Shown here: positions 34,195 through 44,915 of the stretch, in pieces
Position numbering within the stretch: position 1 is the stretch's first letter
How the letters are laid out: the number at the start of each line of letters is the position of its first letter
Source: Zingiber officinale
Taxonomy: Eukaryota; Streptophyta; Magnoliopsida; Zingiberales; Zingiberaceae
Assembly (NCBI RefSeq): GCF_018446385.1
Contig: NC_056002.1
Coordinates: 39,941,671 to 40,005,670 of the forward strand
Reading direction: 5' to 3'
DNA: 64,000 nucleotides
Translations under genes and position numbers: made by a program
Notes under the pieces: model-generated
What the model saw: only the letters and a program-made list of their open reading frames with translations
Databases searched by the model: none
What the model was told of the DNA's origin: nothing

Positions 34195-35826
34195 TTCAAG
34201 CATCATAAACAAAAACCGAATAGTGATGAGAATCTTAAAAAGAAAGAGAAAAATAATGAGTAGGTAAACCAAGTGATATTAAGCATCTTAGCTCGTTTAG
34301 AAAAACAAATCATTCCCAACCTACTTCATCCCTACAAATTTAATTTAACAAAATGTCAAATAAATCAGTGTGCCATATTTTTAATAGACCTAAAGATGAT
34401 TAAGGTGGATGCTGATGAAGAAGAAGAGCAATATTTAAAAAAAAAACCAAAACAATGTGGCTACTCACTAAACTTGTTTGGATGCAAATGACACAACACA
34501 TTGCCCACAACTTAGGGCTAAACTCACACTACAAATGATTGCCTAATTTTTTATAACTCGCGCTACAACTTTATTTTCTATTGAGAAATATGAAAGCAAT
34601 ATAGATACGTCGAAAATAATCTTTATGATCCATCAATTACAAGATTATATCATCTATCTTTTAAGTAATATTAAAAGTATAATTTGATATAATGACAATT
34701 TTAATGTTGACCTGAGTTGATAACTAATGTCATTGTATTTCTTATTTATTGTTAGAGTTCCTACAAGTGTGGAATAATTTTCTACATGAGTGAATGATAA
34801 TCTGAAGTCCTTCTCAACGGGGAAGAGAGGAGGAAGATGAAATTTTTTTATCGAATCCAAGATTCAAGATATTCAAATTAATGAACTTCTTTCCTTATAT
34901 TCCTTAGCTTATTTTGTACGCCATCTATAAAGAAAGCTCATAACCCATTAACATCGCATTATTGTTAATGAAACGGATTAATGAATTTACACATTGAATC
35001 CATATTCAATAATATAAACCTCTTTCATGCTTTAAATATTAAATCATTTAATTGAGATTTACATCCTTAATGACATAATTATTATGTGTTATTGTTAATT
35101 AAGTGTTAGCCCACATTAAATCTTTCAAAATATTCTCATTCATGATAAAAATAAATAATTAAAAACAACAAGGTTTAGTTGCCCATTAAATAGAGGTATC
35201 GATGGGGCAGGCTTGATACGAGTCAATTTAACCGAGTTATACAAGGTTAGTTGGGTTTGATTTGCATAGACTTATTGACTTGGGTTGTGCTTGGTTTGAT
35301 CAATTGAGTTTGGCAGGACTGAACTTATTGGGTGATATATGTCGAATATAATATCTCAATTGAATGTAAAATGTTTATTAAATTTATTAATTACTCCTAA
35401 ACAACCTAGCCAAATAAAATGGGAAGAGCTGGATTCTTTTCGATTTTACTAAAAGGTACATTTGTTTTTATAGGTTTTTCGAAAAAAAAATTACCCGCTA
35501 TATTAAATTTATTACGGGTAAATTGTTAGTTGATTGATTGACTTAGAAAGATTTTAAGAGTGCAATAATATTAATTTGATATAAACTAAAAAAATTTATA
35601 GCTGTTAAATACCTTTGATGAAAAATATCTGATGGTAAAAAAAAATTAAAATCTTAACAGATTAATAGGAATTGGAGCAAGAGAAGTCTACACTGCAATA
35701 ATGTCAATTTGACATAAATCAAAATATACAGGATCATCAAATATTTTTGATAAAAAAAATATTTAAATAAAAAACAGTTGCATTTTCTTTAAAAAAAAAA
35801 AGTAAATTCAAAAGTATAATTTAGTA
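34195..35826. repeat. Duplicated 1.7 kb segment, copy B (left part)
   Basis: Same orientation as copy A at 18130-19845. The alignment is broken exactly at 35826 by the Tat element and resumes at 46190 for about 30 bp. It contains extra sequence relative to copy A in its middle (about 34560-35130). No gene recognised. Confidence 0.75.
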
Positions 35827-36468
35827 TGATCCGGCGGTAAGAATGGGGGACCCACAGATGGGGTCCCGTCCGAGCGGAGCCAGAGATTACTCAGCCAAAG
35901 GTTTGGGTTTCCGACGCCAAAGCAGAAGAACCGGAGCCGAGTGGCCGAGCAGAGGTGTCCGCTCGGCCGAGGACAGAATGGCCGAGCGGAGGTGTCCGCT
36001 CGGCCGGAATCGTGGCGAGGGAACAGTGGTTAGCCGAGCGGCCTATTCGCTCGGCTCGGGATATGATATGCCAGCAAAGGCATGATGATTAGACTGTACG
36101 CAAGATGACACTATTAAAGGCCCCACCATCACGTCACGGAAAGGTTGATACAGTAGCAGTATGGTCTTATGGATGCCCTTCTGACAGGCCCACACCTAGG
36201 CATGGTCGAAAGCAGGTGATCGCTTCGATTGGTGTGCCCAGGCTCCTTCGAGAGGTCTATATAAGGCCTCCATTTCTTCAACCGGAGGTACACAAGTCTA
36301 CATTTTCTAAGCCACTTTCTTATTCCTTCGCCTAACTTGAGCGTCGGAGGGCCGTCGCCGGGACACCCCCCCCGGCTCGGTTTTGTTGCAGGTTCGCCGG
36401 AGCACTCGAGGATACAGCAGGGAGCGCCACATCCCCAGCGTCCATTGATACTGGTTCGGACAGGATCA
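35827..36468 (+). repeat. 5' LTR of the Tat element
   Basis: TATA box TATATAA at 36258-36264. Upstream of it are three hairpins: 35943-35968 and 35980-36005 (arms GGCCGAGCGGA and TCCGCTCGGCC with a 4-base loop; the second is perfect) and 36033-36055 (8-bp arms, 7-base loop). Confidence 0.95.
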
Positions 36469-36471
36469 AAT

Positions 36472-36487
36472 TGGCGCCGTCTGTGGG
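36472..36487 (+). other. Primer binding site of the Tat element
   Basis: TGGCGCCGTCTGTGGG begins three bases after the LTR. TGGCGCC starts are usual for Tat and Athila elements. I do not assign the tRNA with certainty. Confidence 0.75.
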
Positions 36488-36513
36488 AACGCACCTGCAT
36501 CCGAGCAGAGGCA

Positions 36514-37722
36514 ATGAACGAGGCTGGAAGACTACATACCGTGGCACTCTCACAAGAAGAGTTTGACGCTATAGTCGAGGCGAGGGCAGCCAAGACAGTG
36601 GCGCAACAAAAGGAGAAAGCACAGGCTGAGCGAGCGCAACAACAAACAACCTCGTCTTCAGCAGGCCGGGCGGCGCAAGCAGACCGCCCGGAATATGTTT
36701 CAACAGGAGGGTTCCCTCAGGCACTCTTCCGTACTCCCCCAGAAATCGCGCCCGCTCACGGGGAGCAAGGATCTTCATCCGATGAGCCTCCCGTTCGGGA
36801 TCATAGGAAGGGCAAAGCTCCCCGAGCGAACGCACCACCCGAGCAGGTTCACCGACAGTTCTCTGAAGCCATACATCGGGATCCGTTACCAAAATACTAT
36901 ACACCACCGCCGATCGGAGCTTACAATGGGACGACCGACCCCGACGACCATTTGGGGAAGTTCGACAGCATCGCCACCTTGCATCAGTACTCCGATGGAG
37001 TAAAGTGCCGGGTATTTCTCACCACTCTATCGGAATCTGCACATAGGTGGTTTCGGAGGCTGCCGGACGGCTCTATCACTAGTTTCCAGGAGTTCCGAAA
37101 GGCATTTCTTCATCACTTTGCGAGCAGCCGACGTTATCAAAGGACAAGCGTCAGCCTGTTCACCATTAAACAAGAACCAAGAGAATCTCTCCGGGCGTAT
37201 ATACAGCGATTTAATCAGGTAGCGATGGACATCCCCACAGCCACCTCGGAGACAATGGTAAACGCCTTCACGCAAGGCCTCGCGGAAGGGGACTTCTTCC
37301 GCGCGCTCATTCGCAAACCGCCCAGAGACTACGACCACATGCTACACCGGGCGAATGAGTATATAAATGTGGAAGAGGCGGAGGCTGCCCGACGGAAGGG
37401 AACTCATGCCGAACGTCTGGCCCATGCCGAACGGAAGCAACCCACTGCCCATCAGCCACCAAGAGGACCAAGAGTTGAGGCATCCCGGGCACATCATGCG
37501 AAGTCCCCGGTGGTCCAAGAGGTAGCGGCCGAGCGGTCAAAGATGAAGAAAAAGAGGGTATGGACCCCAATGTTTTGCTCTTTCCATAATACTGACTCCC
37601 ACAACACCCGCGACTGTCGGGGCCTGCCTTCAATCACCCATCCCGTACGACGGGGTGGCCCTCGTCGATCGCCTTCACCCGGCCGCCGGCAGCGGCATCA
37701 AGAGTCCGGTCGGAGAACATAA
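36514..37722 (+). CDS. Gag protein of the Tat element
   Basis: 402 residues from the first ATG after the primer site. An upstream in-frame ATG at 36337 lies inside the LTR and is not a likely start. The retrotransposon gag core spans roughly residues 130-290, with FRKAFLHHF and RFNQVAMDIP as landmarks. Near the C-terminus a Cys-His cluster (CSFHNTDSHNTRDC, Cx2Hx4Hx4C) takes the place of a standard zinc knuckle, as in other Tat gags. It forms the particle that packages the element's RNA. The frame closes at 37720-37722. Gag-like arginine-rich text continues in another frame (about 37737-37900), so the natural C-terminus may be longer than what is read here. Confidence 0.88.
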   Translation: MNEAGRLHTVALSQEEFDAIVEARAAKTVAQQKEKAQAERAQQQTTSSSAGRAAQADRPEYVSTGGFPQALFRTPPEIAPAHGEQGSSSDEPPVRDHRKGKAPRANAPPEQVHRQFSEAIHRDPLPKYYTPPPIGAYNGTTDPDDHLGKFDSIATLHQYSDGVKCRVFLTTLSESAHRWFRRLPDGSITSFQEFRKAFLHHFASSRRYQRTSVSLFTIKQEPRESLRAYIQRFNQVAMDIPTATSETMVNAFTQGLAEGDFFRALIRKPPRDYDHMLHRANEYINVEEAEAARRKGTHAERLAHAERKQPTAHQPPRGPRVEASRAHHAKSPVVQEVAAERSKMKKKRVWTPMFCSFHNTDSHNTRDCRGLPSITHPVRRGGPRRSPSPGRRQRHQESGRRT

Positions 37723-37774
37723 CAGCGTTTCCCTCCGTGCATGAAGATCGCTCTCGGTCCAATGAGCGACCTAG

Positions 37775-40700
37775 GCAGTCCGCTCGGGAAGAGGAGAACA
37801 GAAACAACACCTCCCGGGAGAAATCAATATTACCGGAGGAGATTCACACAGGGCGAGAAAGGCAAGCGCCCGGCAGCTCAGAATCCATGAGGTGGGTTGC
37901 AGCCAAGAAAAGGCGAGCGGACCCGAGATCAGTTTCGGGCCCAAGGATCTTGAGGGAGTTGAAGTGCCGCATGAGGATGCCCTTATCATCAAAGCGGTGA
38001 TAGCCAACTACACCATCCACCGTATCTTCATTGACACTGGCAGCTCGGTCAACATCATCTTCAGAAAGACCTTTGATCAACTACAAATCGATCAAGCCGA
38101 GCTGCTGCCCATGACAACCCCCCTCTACGGGTTTACGGGCAATGAGGTTCTTCCGGTCGGACAGGTAAGACTGGCTATCTCCTTAGGGGAAGAACCGCTC
38201 CGGAGAACGAGGACAACAAACTTTGTGGTGGTCGACTCCCCTTCATCCTACAACGTGATACTGGGGCGACCGGCGTTAAGCGAATTCCGAGCTGCTGTGT
38301 CGACGTTCTACCAGAAGATCAAATTCCCGGTCGAGGACAAAATCGGTGAAGTACGAGGAGATCAGTTAGCCGCTCGGAAATGCTATGTGGAAATGGTCCG
38401 AGCCGAATCCAGCGCAGCGCGAAAGGCTCCACGGATCGAGGTACACGCCATAACCGAGAAACCTCCTGCTTTAATTTATGATGAAAAGGAGGAGGTTCAG
38501 ATCCATCCGAGCCGATCGGAGGCTACAACTTTTATTGCCGCCGACCTGGAGGACGAACAGAAAGAGGAAGTGGTCAAATGCCTCCAGATGAATCATGACG
38601 TCTTCGCTTGGTCGACGCATGAGCTGCCCGGTGTCTCCCCTAGCATAGCCCAACATAAGCTTCACGTCCGGCCGGACGCTCGGCCAGTAAAACAAAGGAG
38701 AAGAGACTTCAGCGCCGAGCAGAATATTATCATTCGAGTGGAGGTAGAAAGGCTCTTAGAGGCCGGCCATATACGGGAGGTTCAATTCCCAAGCTGGTTA
38801 ACAAATGTGGTGCTCGTCTCTAAGCCGGGCAACAAATGGAGGGTGTGCATCGACTTCAGAGATCTGAATAAAGCTTGCCCGAAGGATTTCTACCCTCTGC
38901 CCCGAATCGACCAGCTCGTAGATTCTACAGTCGGATGCGAGCTTATATGTATGCTGGACGCCTACCAAGGCTATCATCAAGTGCCGCTCGCCCCGGAGGA
39001 TCAGGAAAAAGTTAGCTTCGTTACACCGGACGGGACATATTGCTATACGGTGATGCCGTTCGGACTGAAGAATGCCGGAGCAACATATCAAAGATTGATG
39101 AATAGGGTCTTCCGCGAGCAAATCGGACACAACCTGGAGGTCTATGTAGATGACATCCTCATCAAATCCTTCCGAGCGGCCACTTTATGCAAAGATATGG
39201 AAGAAACCTTCCGTACACTCAGAAAATATGGGGTCAAGCTAAATCCTCACAAGTGTTTGTTCGGCGCCAAAGGAGGACGTTTCTTGGGCTATATTGTGAC
39301 CGAACGGGGTATTGAAGCTAATCCTAGCAAGGTGAAGGCTCTTCAGGACATGCCACCGCCCAGAAACATGAGGGAAGTACAGAGGCTGACCGGTCGGATT
39401 ACAGCGCTATCACGCTTCATCTCCAAGACTGCCGACCGGAGCCTTCCGTTCTTCAAAGTCCTCCGCAAAGCTACAAAGTTCCAATGGAATGAAGACTGCG
39501 ATCGGGCCTTTGAAGAACTGAAGACGTACTTAAATTCCCTACCTGTGCTGGCCAAGCCAGCTGTCGGCGAACCGTTGCACATTTATTTATCCTCAACCGA
39601 GCAGGCAGTGGGATCAGCGTTAGTCCGATCGGGAGGTGAGGAGCAACCTGTATATTTCCTTAGTCATATCTTGAAAGATGTTGAAACTCGCTACACCGGA
39701 CTCGAGAAGTTGGCCTTTGCTCTGATCCTGGCCGCTCGGAGACTTCGTCCTTATTTCCTAGCGCACACGATTATCGTCAAGACCAATAGCCCGTTGGGAC
39801 GAGTGCTTTTAAATCCAGAAGCTTCCGGACGGCTCATCAAATGGACAACCGAGCTAAGCGAATTTGATATCCAATTTCAACCCCGCTCGGCTATCAAGGC
39901 ACAAGCCTTAGCCGATTTTGTGACGGAGGTGCAGGACCCGGAACCCGAAGCTGTGTGGAAAGTGTTCGTGGATGGATCGTCCACTAGACACGGGAGCGGA
40001 ATTGGCATAGTTTTGCTGTCCCCACAAGGAGAGCGGATGCAGCTCTCCGTCCGGCTAGATTACCGAGCGACCAACAACGAAGCAGAATATGAAGCCCTTA
40101 TTGCTGGATTGCAGGCCGCTCGGCACGTTGGAGCCGTCCGGGTCATCCTCTATTCAGATTCTCAGTTGGCTGCTCAACAAATCTCGGGGATTTTCGAGAT
40201 AAATAGTACAAGGCTCAAGCTCTACGTGGAGGCTATTGAAAAACTTAAGCTCAACTTTAGGGAGGTGATTATTCAGAAGATCCCCCGGGCGGAGAATCAA
40301 GTGGCGGATGAATTGGCCAAGCTGGCAAGCGCGTTATCCCCGGTCGGCTCTCAGAAGCCGATCGAGCAAGTATCTTTAGTAGCACATGTCGATCGGATGG
40401 AGGGCATCACATACCCGAGCGATTGGAGGATAACTATTGTGGAGTTTTTGCGCTCGGGAGCTACCCCCTCCGACCGGGAAGAAGCTCATTTACTGAAGAG
40501 AAGGGCTAGTCAGTTCACCCTCGTAGGAGATCAACTCTACAAGAAGGCCTTCTCCCGTCCGCTCCTAAAATGCGTCAGCTGGGAAGACGCCGAGTACATC
40601 CTTCGAGAAGTGCACCAAGGTTCGTGCGGTGGACATCCAGGCGGACGGTCGTTAACCAGGAAGATTTTGCTAGCCGGGTATTTTTGGCCAACACTTCAAA

Positions 40701-41650
40701 AGGATGCTGCCCGGACCGTTGCAAATTGTCTATCCTGTCAGAAGTATCACAGCATGTCCCACCGACCGGCAGATGAGATGAAAGCATCAACTGTGGCCTG
40801 CCCGTTCGACCAATGGGGGATGGACATCGTGGGACCCTTCCCCATGGCTACCGGGCAGCGGAAGTTCTTATTGGTGGCGGTCGACTACTTCTCAAAATGG
40901 GTAGAAGCTGAGCCACTTGCAAAAATATCCGAGCAGATGGTTAAAAAGTTTATATGGCAAAATATCATCTGCCGCTTTGGCATCCCAAGACGACTCGTCT
41001 CCGACAACGGACGTCAATTCACTGGGAGGCTGCTCGGGAAGTGGTGCGAAAGTTATGGCATCGAGCAGCACTTCACATCGGTGGCATACCCCCAGAGTAA
41101 CGGTCAAGCCGAGGTAACCAACCGGGAGATTCTCAGAATTTTACGGGCTCGGCTCGACCATGAAGGAGGCAACTGGGTAGACGAACTGCCGGGCGTCCTA
41201 TGGGCTCTCCGCACGACACCAAAGGAGGGAACGGGCGTCACTCCATTTCACTTAGTATATGGAGGCGAAGCAGTCATCCCGATTGAAGTTGGGGTGGAGT
41301 CCGTTCGGGTACAAAATTATGATGAAGATAACGCCGAACGGAGGAGCATGAAGCTAGACTTGGTCGAAGAGGAAAGAGCTAAAGCGTCCGTCCGGCTGAT
41401 GGCGTACCGGCAACGTATGAAACAGAACTACAACCGGCGCGTGATCCCCAAAGCCTTTCAAGTAGGCGACCTAGTTTGGAAGAAAGTCAAGCCGGTTGGA
41501 GATGTCGGCAAGTTGGAAGCTCCCTGGGCAGGACCCTTTGAAGTGGTCGAGAAGCTCCGTTCGGGCGTTTATTACCTCAAGGATGCAGAAGGTCGGATGC
41601 TGGATCGGCCATGGAGTGCAAATCACCTTCAGCCATATAGAGCTGGGTGA
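37775..41650 (+). CDS. Pol polyprotein of the Tat element (protease, RT, RNase H x2, integrase)
   Basis: An open frame with no stop from about 37775 to 41650. The first ATG in it is at 37892 (1252 residues). Residues counted from that ATG: aspartic protease Asp48-Thr-Gly; RT with Asp420-Asp421 in YVDDIL; a first, degenerate RNase H-like region (about 560-690); a second RNase H with Asp694, the NNEAEYEAL segment and a later Asp-Ser; integrase HHCC zinc region (about 905-950); catalytic Asp978, Asp1038 and Glu1074 (35 residues between the last two). There is no chromodomain. Pol lies in a different frame from gag, and homologous protein begins before the ATG, so expression would need a frameshift, or small indels have broken a single polyprotein. 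All catalytic residues are present. Confidence 0.93.
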   Translation, partial: AVRSGRGEQKQHLPGEINITGGDSHRARKASARQLRIHEVGCSQEKASGPEISFGPKDLEGVEVPHEDALIIKAVIANYTIHRIFIDTGSSVNIIFRKTFDQLQIDQAELLPMTTPLYGFTGNEVLPVGQVRLAISLGEEPLRRTRTTNFVVVDSPSSYNVILGRPALSEFRAAVSTFYQKIKFPVEDKIGEVRGDQLAARKCYVEMVRAESSAARKAPRIEVHAITEKPPALIYDEKEEVQIHPSRSEATTFIAADLEDEQKEEVVKCLQMNHDVFAWSTHELPGVSPSIAQHKLHVRPDARPVKQRRRDFSAEQNIIIRVEVERLLEAGHIREVQFPSWLTNVVLVSKPGNKWRVCIDFRDLNKACPKDFYPLPRIDQLVDSTVGCELICMLDAYQGYHQVPLAPEDQEKVSFVTPDGTYCYTVMPFGLKNAGATYQRLMNRVFREQIGHNLEVYVDDILIKSFRAATLCKDMEETFRTLRKYGVKLNPHKCLFGAKGGRFLGYIVTERGIEANPSKVKALQDMPPPRNMREVQRLTGRITALSRFISKTADRSLPFFKVLRKATKFQWNEDCDRAFEELKTYLNSLPVLAKPAVGEPLHIYLSSTEQAVGSALVRSGGEEQPVYFLSHILKDVETRYTGLEKLAFALILAARRLRPYFLAHTIIVKTNSPLGRVLLNPEASGRLIKWTTELSEFDIQFQPRSAIKAQALADFVTEVQDPEPEAVWKVFVDGSSTRHGSGIGIVLLSPQGERMQLSVRLDYRATNNEAEYEALIAGLQAARHVGAVRVILYSDSQLAAQQISGIFEINSTRLKLYVEAIEKLKLNFREVIIQKIPRAENQVADELAKLASALSPVGSQKPIEQVSLVAHVDRMEGITYPSDWRITIVEFLRSGATPSDREEAHLLKRRASQFTLVGDQLYKKAFSRPLLKCVSWEDAEYILREVHQGSCGGHPGGRSLTRKILLAGYFWPTLQKDAARTVANCLSCQKYHSMSHRPADEMKASTVACPFDQWGMDIVGPFPMATGQRKFLLVAVDYFSKWVEAEPLAKISEQMVKKFIWQNIICRFGIPRRLVSDNGRQFTGRLLGKWCESYGIEQHFTSVAYPQSNGQAEVTNREILRILRARLDHEGGNWVDELPGVLWALRTTPKEGTGVTPFHLVYGGEAVIPIEVGVESVRVQNYDEDNAERRSMKLDLVEEERAKASVRLMAYRQRMKQNYNRRVIPKAFQVGDLVWKKVKPVGDVGKLEAPWAGPFEVVEKLRSGVYYLKDAEGRMLDRPWSANHLQPYRAG

Positions 41651-41734
41651 TAGGTGTGCTTTTGCTCTATTTTGTATAAATTCAAAATAGCTGTACTCCT
41701 TTTATCGCAGGAAACAAATTATTCCCAAGGCATT

Positions 41735-42435
41735 CTGTGTTTATAGCCGAACGGTTGGTTATCCGAAGGCCCCGTGCCGCTCGGCCGGAGGTAAATTATC
41801 GGAGCCAAGCGCTCGATGACGAAGGCCCCGAGCTGCTCAGCCGGAGGTATATTGTACGAGCCAAAGGCTCAATTCCGAAGACCCTGTGCCGTTCGGCCAG
41901 GAAAACGTTGTCCAAATTAGACTTAAAAGCCCGACGAGCTCCGTCGTTAAAGATCGAGAGCCGCGCCGACTGGCTATAAATATCCGCGCCGGCGAGCTCC
42001 GTCGTTAAAGATCGAGAGTCGCGCCAACCGGCTATAAATATCCGCGCCGACGAGCTCCATCGTTAAAGATCGAGAGCCGCGCCGACCGGCTATAAATATC
42101 CGCGCCGACGAGCTCCGTCGTTAAAGATCGAGAGTCGCGCCGACCGGCTATAAATATCCGCGCCGACGAAGGAGTGCCGACCGGCTATAAATATCCGCGC
42201 CGACGAGCTCCGTCGTTAAAGATCGAGAGCCGCGCCGACCGGCTATAAATATCCGCACCGACGAGCTCCGTCGTTAAAGATCGAGAGCCGCACCGACCGG
42301 CTATAAATATCTGCGCTGACCAGCTCCGTCGTTAAATATCGAGAGCCGCGCCGACCGACTATAAATATCCGAGCGGAAAACCGACGAGCTCCGTCGTTAA
42401 AGATCGAGAGTCAGTCCGGCGACTATAAATACCCC
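41735..42435 (+). repeat. Tandem arrays after pol, including a 59-bp unit carrying TATAAATA
   Basis: From about 41735 to 41930 there are about three degenerate units around a CGAAGGCCCCGTGCCGCTCG phrase. From 41932 to 42435 there are about nine units of about 59 bp containing GACGAGCTCCGTCGTTAAAG and GGCTATAAATATCCGCG; one unit is shortened (near 42165). TATAAATA occurs nine times, starting at about 41974. Non-coding. It lies between pol and the 3' end of the antisense gene. Confidence 0.9.
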
Positions 42436-42815
42436 GGGCGGACGAACGAATATCAGAGAATAAGAAACCGCGGAAACCACAAGTATTAAAACATTTAGGC
42501 CCGCTCGGGCGTTGGTCCTTCGATACTTGGCGTTTGTTGATTTCACACAGGCTAGATATGTGCAGAGCGAGTAGGCCCTCCCGCTCGGACTTTGTTTAAT
42601 GGGTTAAGCTGATCGGCCGCGTGACGGAGAACACTTAGAGCATGACTGACTCTAAGCATAAACGTTAAGCAAACAGAAGAATATTATGGATAATGATCAG
42701 GAAGACGCAAGCAAAGACATAATTGCATTAAAGGGAAAGCATGCCGGACGGCAAATACAAAAAGTTGCGCTGGGCGTAAGAAATGCAAAAACAAGATAGA
42801 GCCGAGAAACACTCT

Positions 42816-44915
42816 TCACTCGGGGTCTTCGAAGTTGAAGAAATCGTCCGGAATGTCGTCTGTCATGGCCGCCAGATCGGAGGCGGGAATGTGCATTCCC
42901 GCAGGAAGGTAGCCACCCTTCTTCAAGTAGGTTATAGTGACCTTAACGGCCTCGGCAAAGGTTGAAGAGACGCTGCCGCCAAATTTCGTGCCGAACCTCT
43001 CCGAGCGGAGGTAATCTTGACGTGCAGCAGCCAGACGACTCGGCTCCCTTCCTTGTACTTTCTGAGCGCCGCCCGGGAGGCAATTAGTGAATCTTGAAGA
43101 ACTTTCTGGTCCACCTCCGCTTTAGTGCGTTCAGCTGAGCGCCCATCCCGTTCGGTAGTTAGTTGGGCTTCCAGCTCCTTAGATCGCTGATCTAGGGCTC
43201 GGACTTCAACTTTCATCTTGTCCAGATCAGCGATCGCCCGCTTCTTCCGGCTACTGGCGCGCTTCACGTCTTCGTCGCGTTTCTTCACCAAGCCTTCAAG
43301 TCGAGCCACCTCTGTAGCCAGGTCGGCCTCGCGGGCTTGTTTCTCCCGCTCGGCCGATGGAACCCTCGAGACTTGGAGCTTTTCCATAAGATCCTCCAGC
43401 TCGGCCAGCCGATGGCTAGTGGCGATTTGCTCAGCCCAATGCTGTAAAGGAAGTAATAAAATCAGGAACCGAACAGTAGCATGGCACAGGAAGAAAAATG
43501 AACCTACCTGAGTAGCCTGCTGCATGTGGTTATCGCCGAGCTGCTTGGGCATCATGAGGGCCACCCGAATCTGGGCGTCCTCGAAAAGTTTGGCGAGCGG
43601 ACCCGTCAAGGTTATTTCATGAACGGGGCTTGATGGCCGATCGGCAGACAATAAATATTCCTCCGACGGGAATCGAAGGGTAGTCTTGATGGTCAGGTGG
43701 CCGGCCGGCGCTTCCTCAGCCGCAGTCGCCTGGCCCGAGGACTCCCCTATGGTTGAAGTTTCGCCCAACCGTCGTAAGCGACGACGAGTCCGTGGAGGAG
43801 AGCCAGAGGGCTGTGAGGTGGGCGAGGCCACGGGGGTCCTGATCTGCGAAGGCGTGCGATCTGGAGAAGCGATCTCGATCGGCGCCTGCGGTTCGCCCTC
43901 TGGGGTCGGCGGAAGGCTGGACTCTCTTCGACGTTTCCGCCGAACTTCCCGTGGTGAATCCCCGGCCTGGGGGACTCCTAGCTCGGCTGGAGCAGAGGAA
44001 ACAGGATCCGCCTCAACCTCCGTTGAAGCGGGTTGGGTAACTTCTGTTTCGGCGGATGCGTCCCCCCCTCTCCTGTAGCTGCCGGGCGGCTGGGGGTAGC
44101 CGCCTCAATTTCCACGGCCTTCAATTTCAGATGATCGGTAGCCTTGAAGCCCCACATGACTTCAGCTGCAGTGGAAGAAATTAAAATCAGTTAGACAAAA
44201 AAGGCGAAGGGAGTAAAGAGTCCTTACCCATGCGGTAGGGGAGATTGGCCCGAACGGGAGATAATCCAAAAATGTACAACACCCCCTTGAGAAGCAACTG
44301 GTCGATTTTGTACCGCTGACCGGACAAGCAATTTGCCGCATGAAGGTAGGCCGGATTGCTTCTGAATTTGCCGAGCTCCGGCTGGGTCGGCACAGCGGTC
44401 TGCCATTTGGTTCTGAATGCTGGCCGCTCGGGAAGTCGTATATAGAAGAAGAACTCCCTCCAGTGCTTGTTGGAGGTCGACATGTTCTCAAAAAATTTGA
44501 AGCCTATTCTGCTTTGGAAAATAAAAGTACCCAACTCAGATTGTTTGGGGTAGAAGAAGTAGTGGAATATTTTGGGGGTGGGATGCAACCTAAAGAGGAC
44601 GACAATCCCGCTCAGCAGCCTAAAGGAATTCGGCACAAGTTGGCCGAGCGGGATGCGGAAATAATTACAAACTTCCAAAATAAATGGATGAGTAGGAAAT
44701 CTAAGGCCGCCCTGGAATTGATCCAGAAAAAAACAAATAGTACCGGTCGGCGGGTTATGGGGCCGGTCGGTCGGGCCGGCTACAACTATTTCATGGTTGT
44801 GCGGGATCCCGTAGGTCCTAACAACGCGCCGGGCGTGCTCCTCATCTAACCTACTCTCCATACTCATATACCACGGACCGTGAACCTCGGTAGCGGGTGC
44901 AGAAGTGCTCGCCAT
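42816..44915 (-). pseudogene. Antisense gene of the Tat element, three exons, two frameshifts
   Basis: On the minus strand: exon 1 from ATG 44915 to 44228, an intron at 44166-44227 (62 bp, GTAAGG...TGCAG), exon 2 at 44165-43508, an intron at 43442-43507 (66 bp, GTAGGT...TTACAG), exon 3 from 43441 to a stop at 42816-42818. Exon 1 encodes a domain that resembles the 'putative gypsy-type transposon' family (Transposase_28, PF04195, from memory). Exon 3 encodes a long charged coiled coil. The frame is broken at a run of seven G (minus strand) at 44062-44068 and again near 43045-43052. A TATA-like TATAAAG (minus strand) is near 45133-45139. Antisense extra frames are established for Tat elements; their function is unknown. 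Confidence 0.8.

Noticed and set aside
38471..41117. Several minus-strand and off-frame open frames over the Tat pol gene
   Set aside because: Shadows of the intact pol frame, without any domain of their own.
43218..44849. Plus-strand open frames of 97-169 codons
   Set aside because: They are antisense shadows of the minus-strand Tat gene, which has splice sites, a domain match and a coiled coil.
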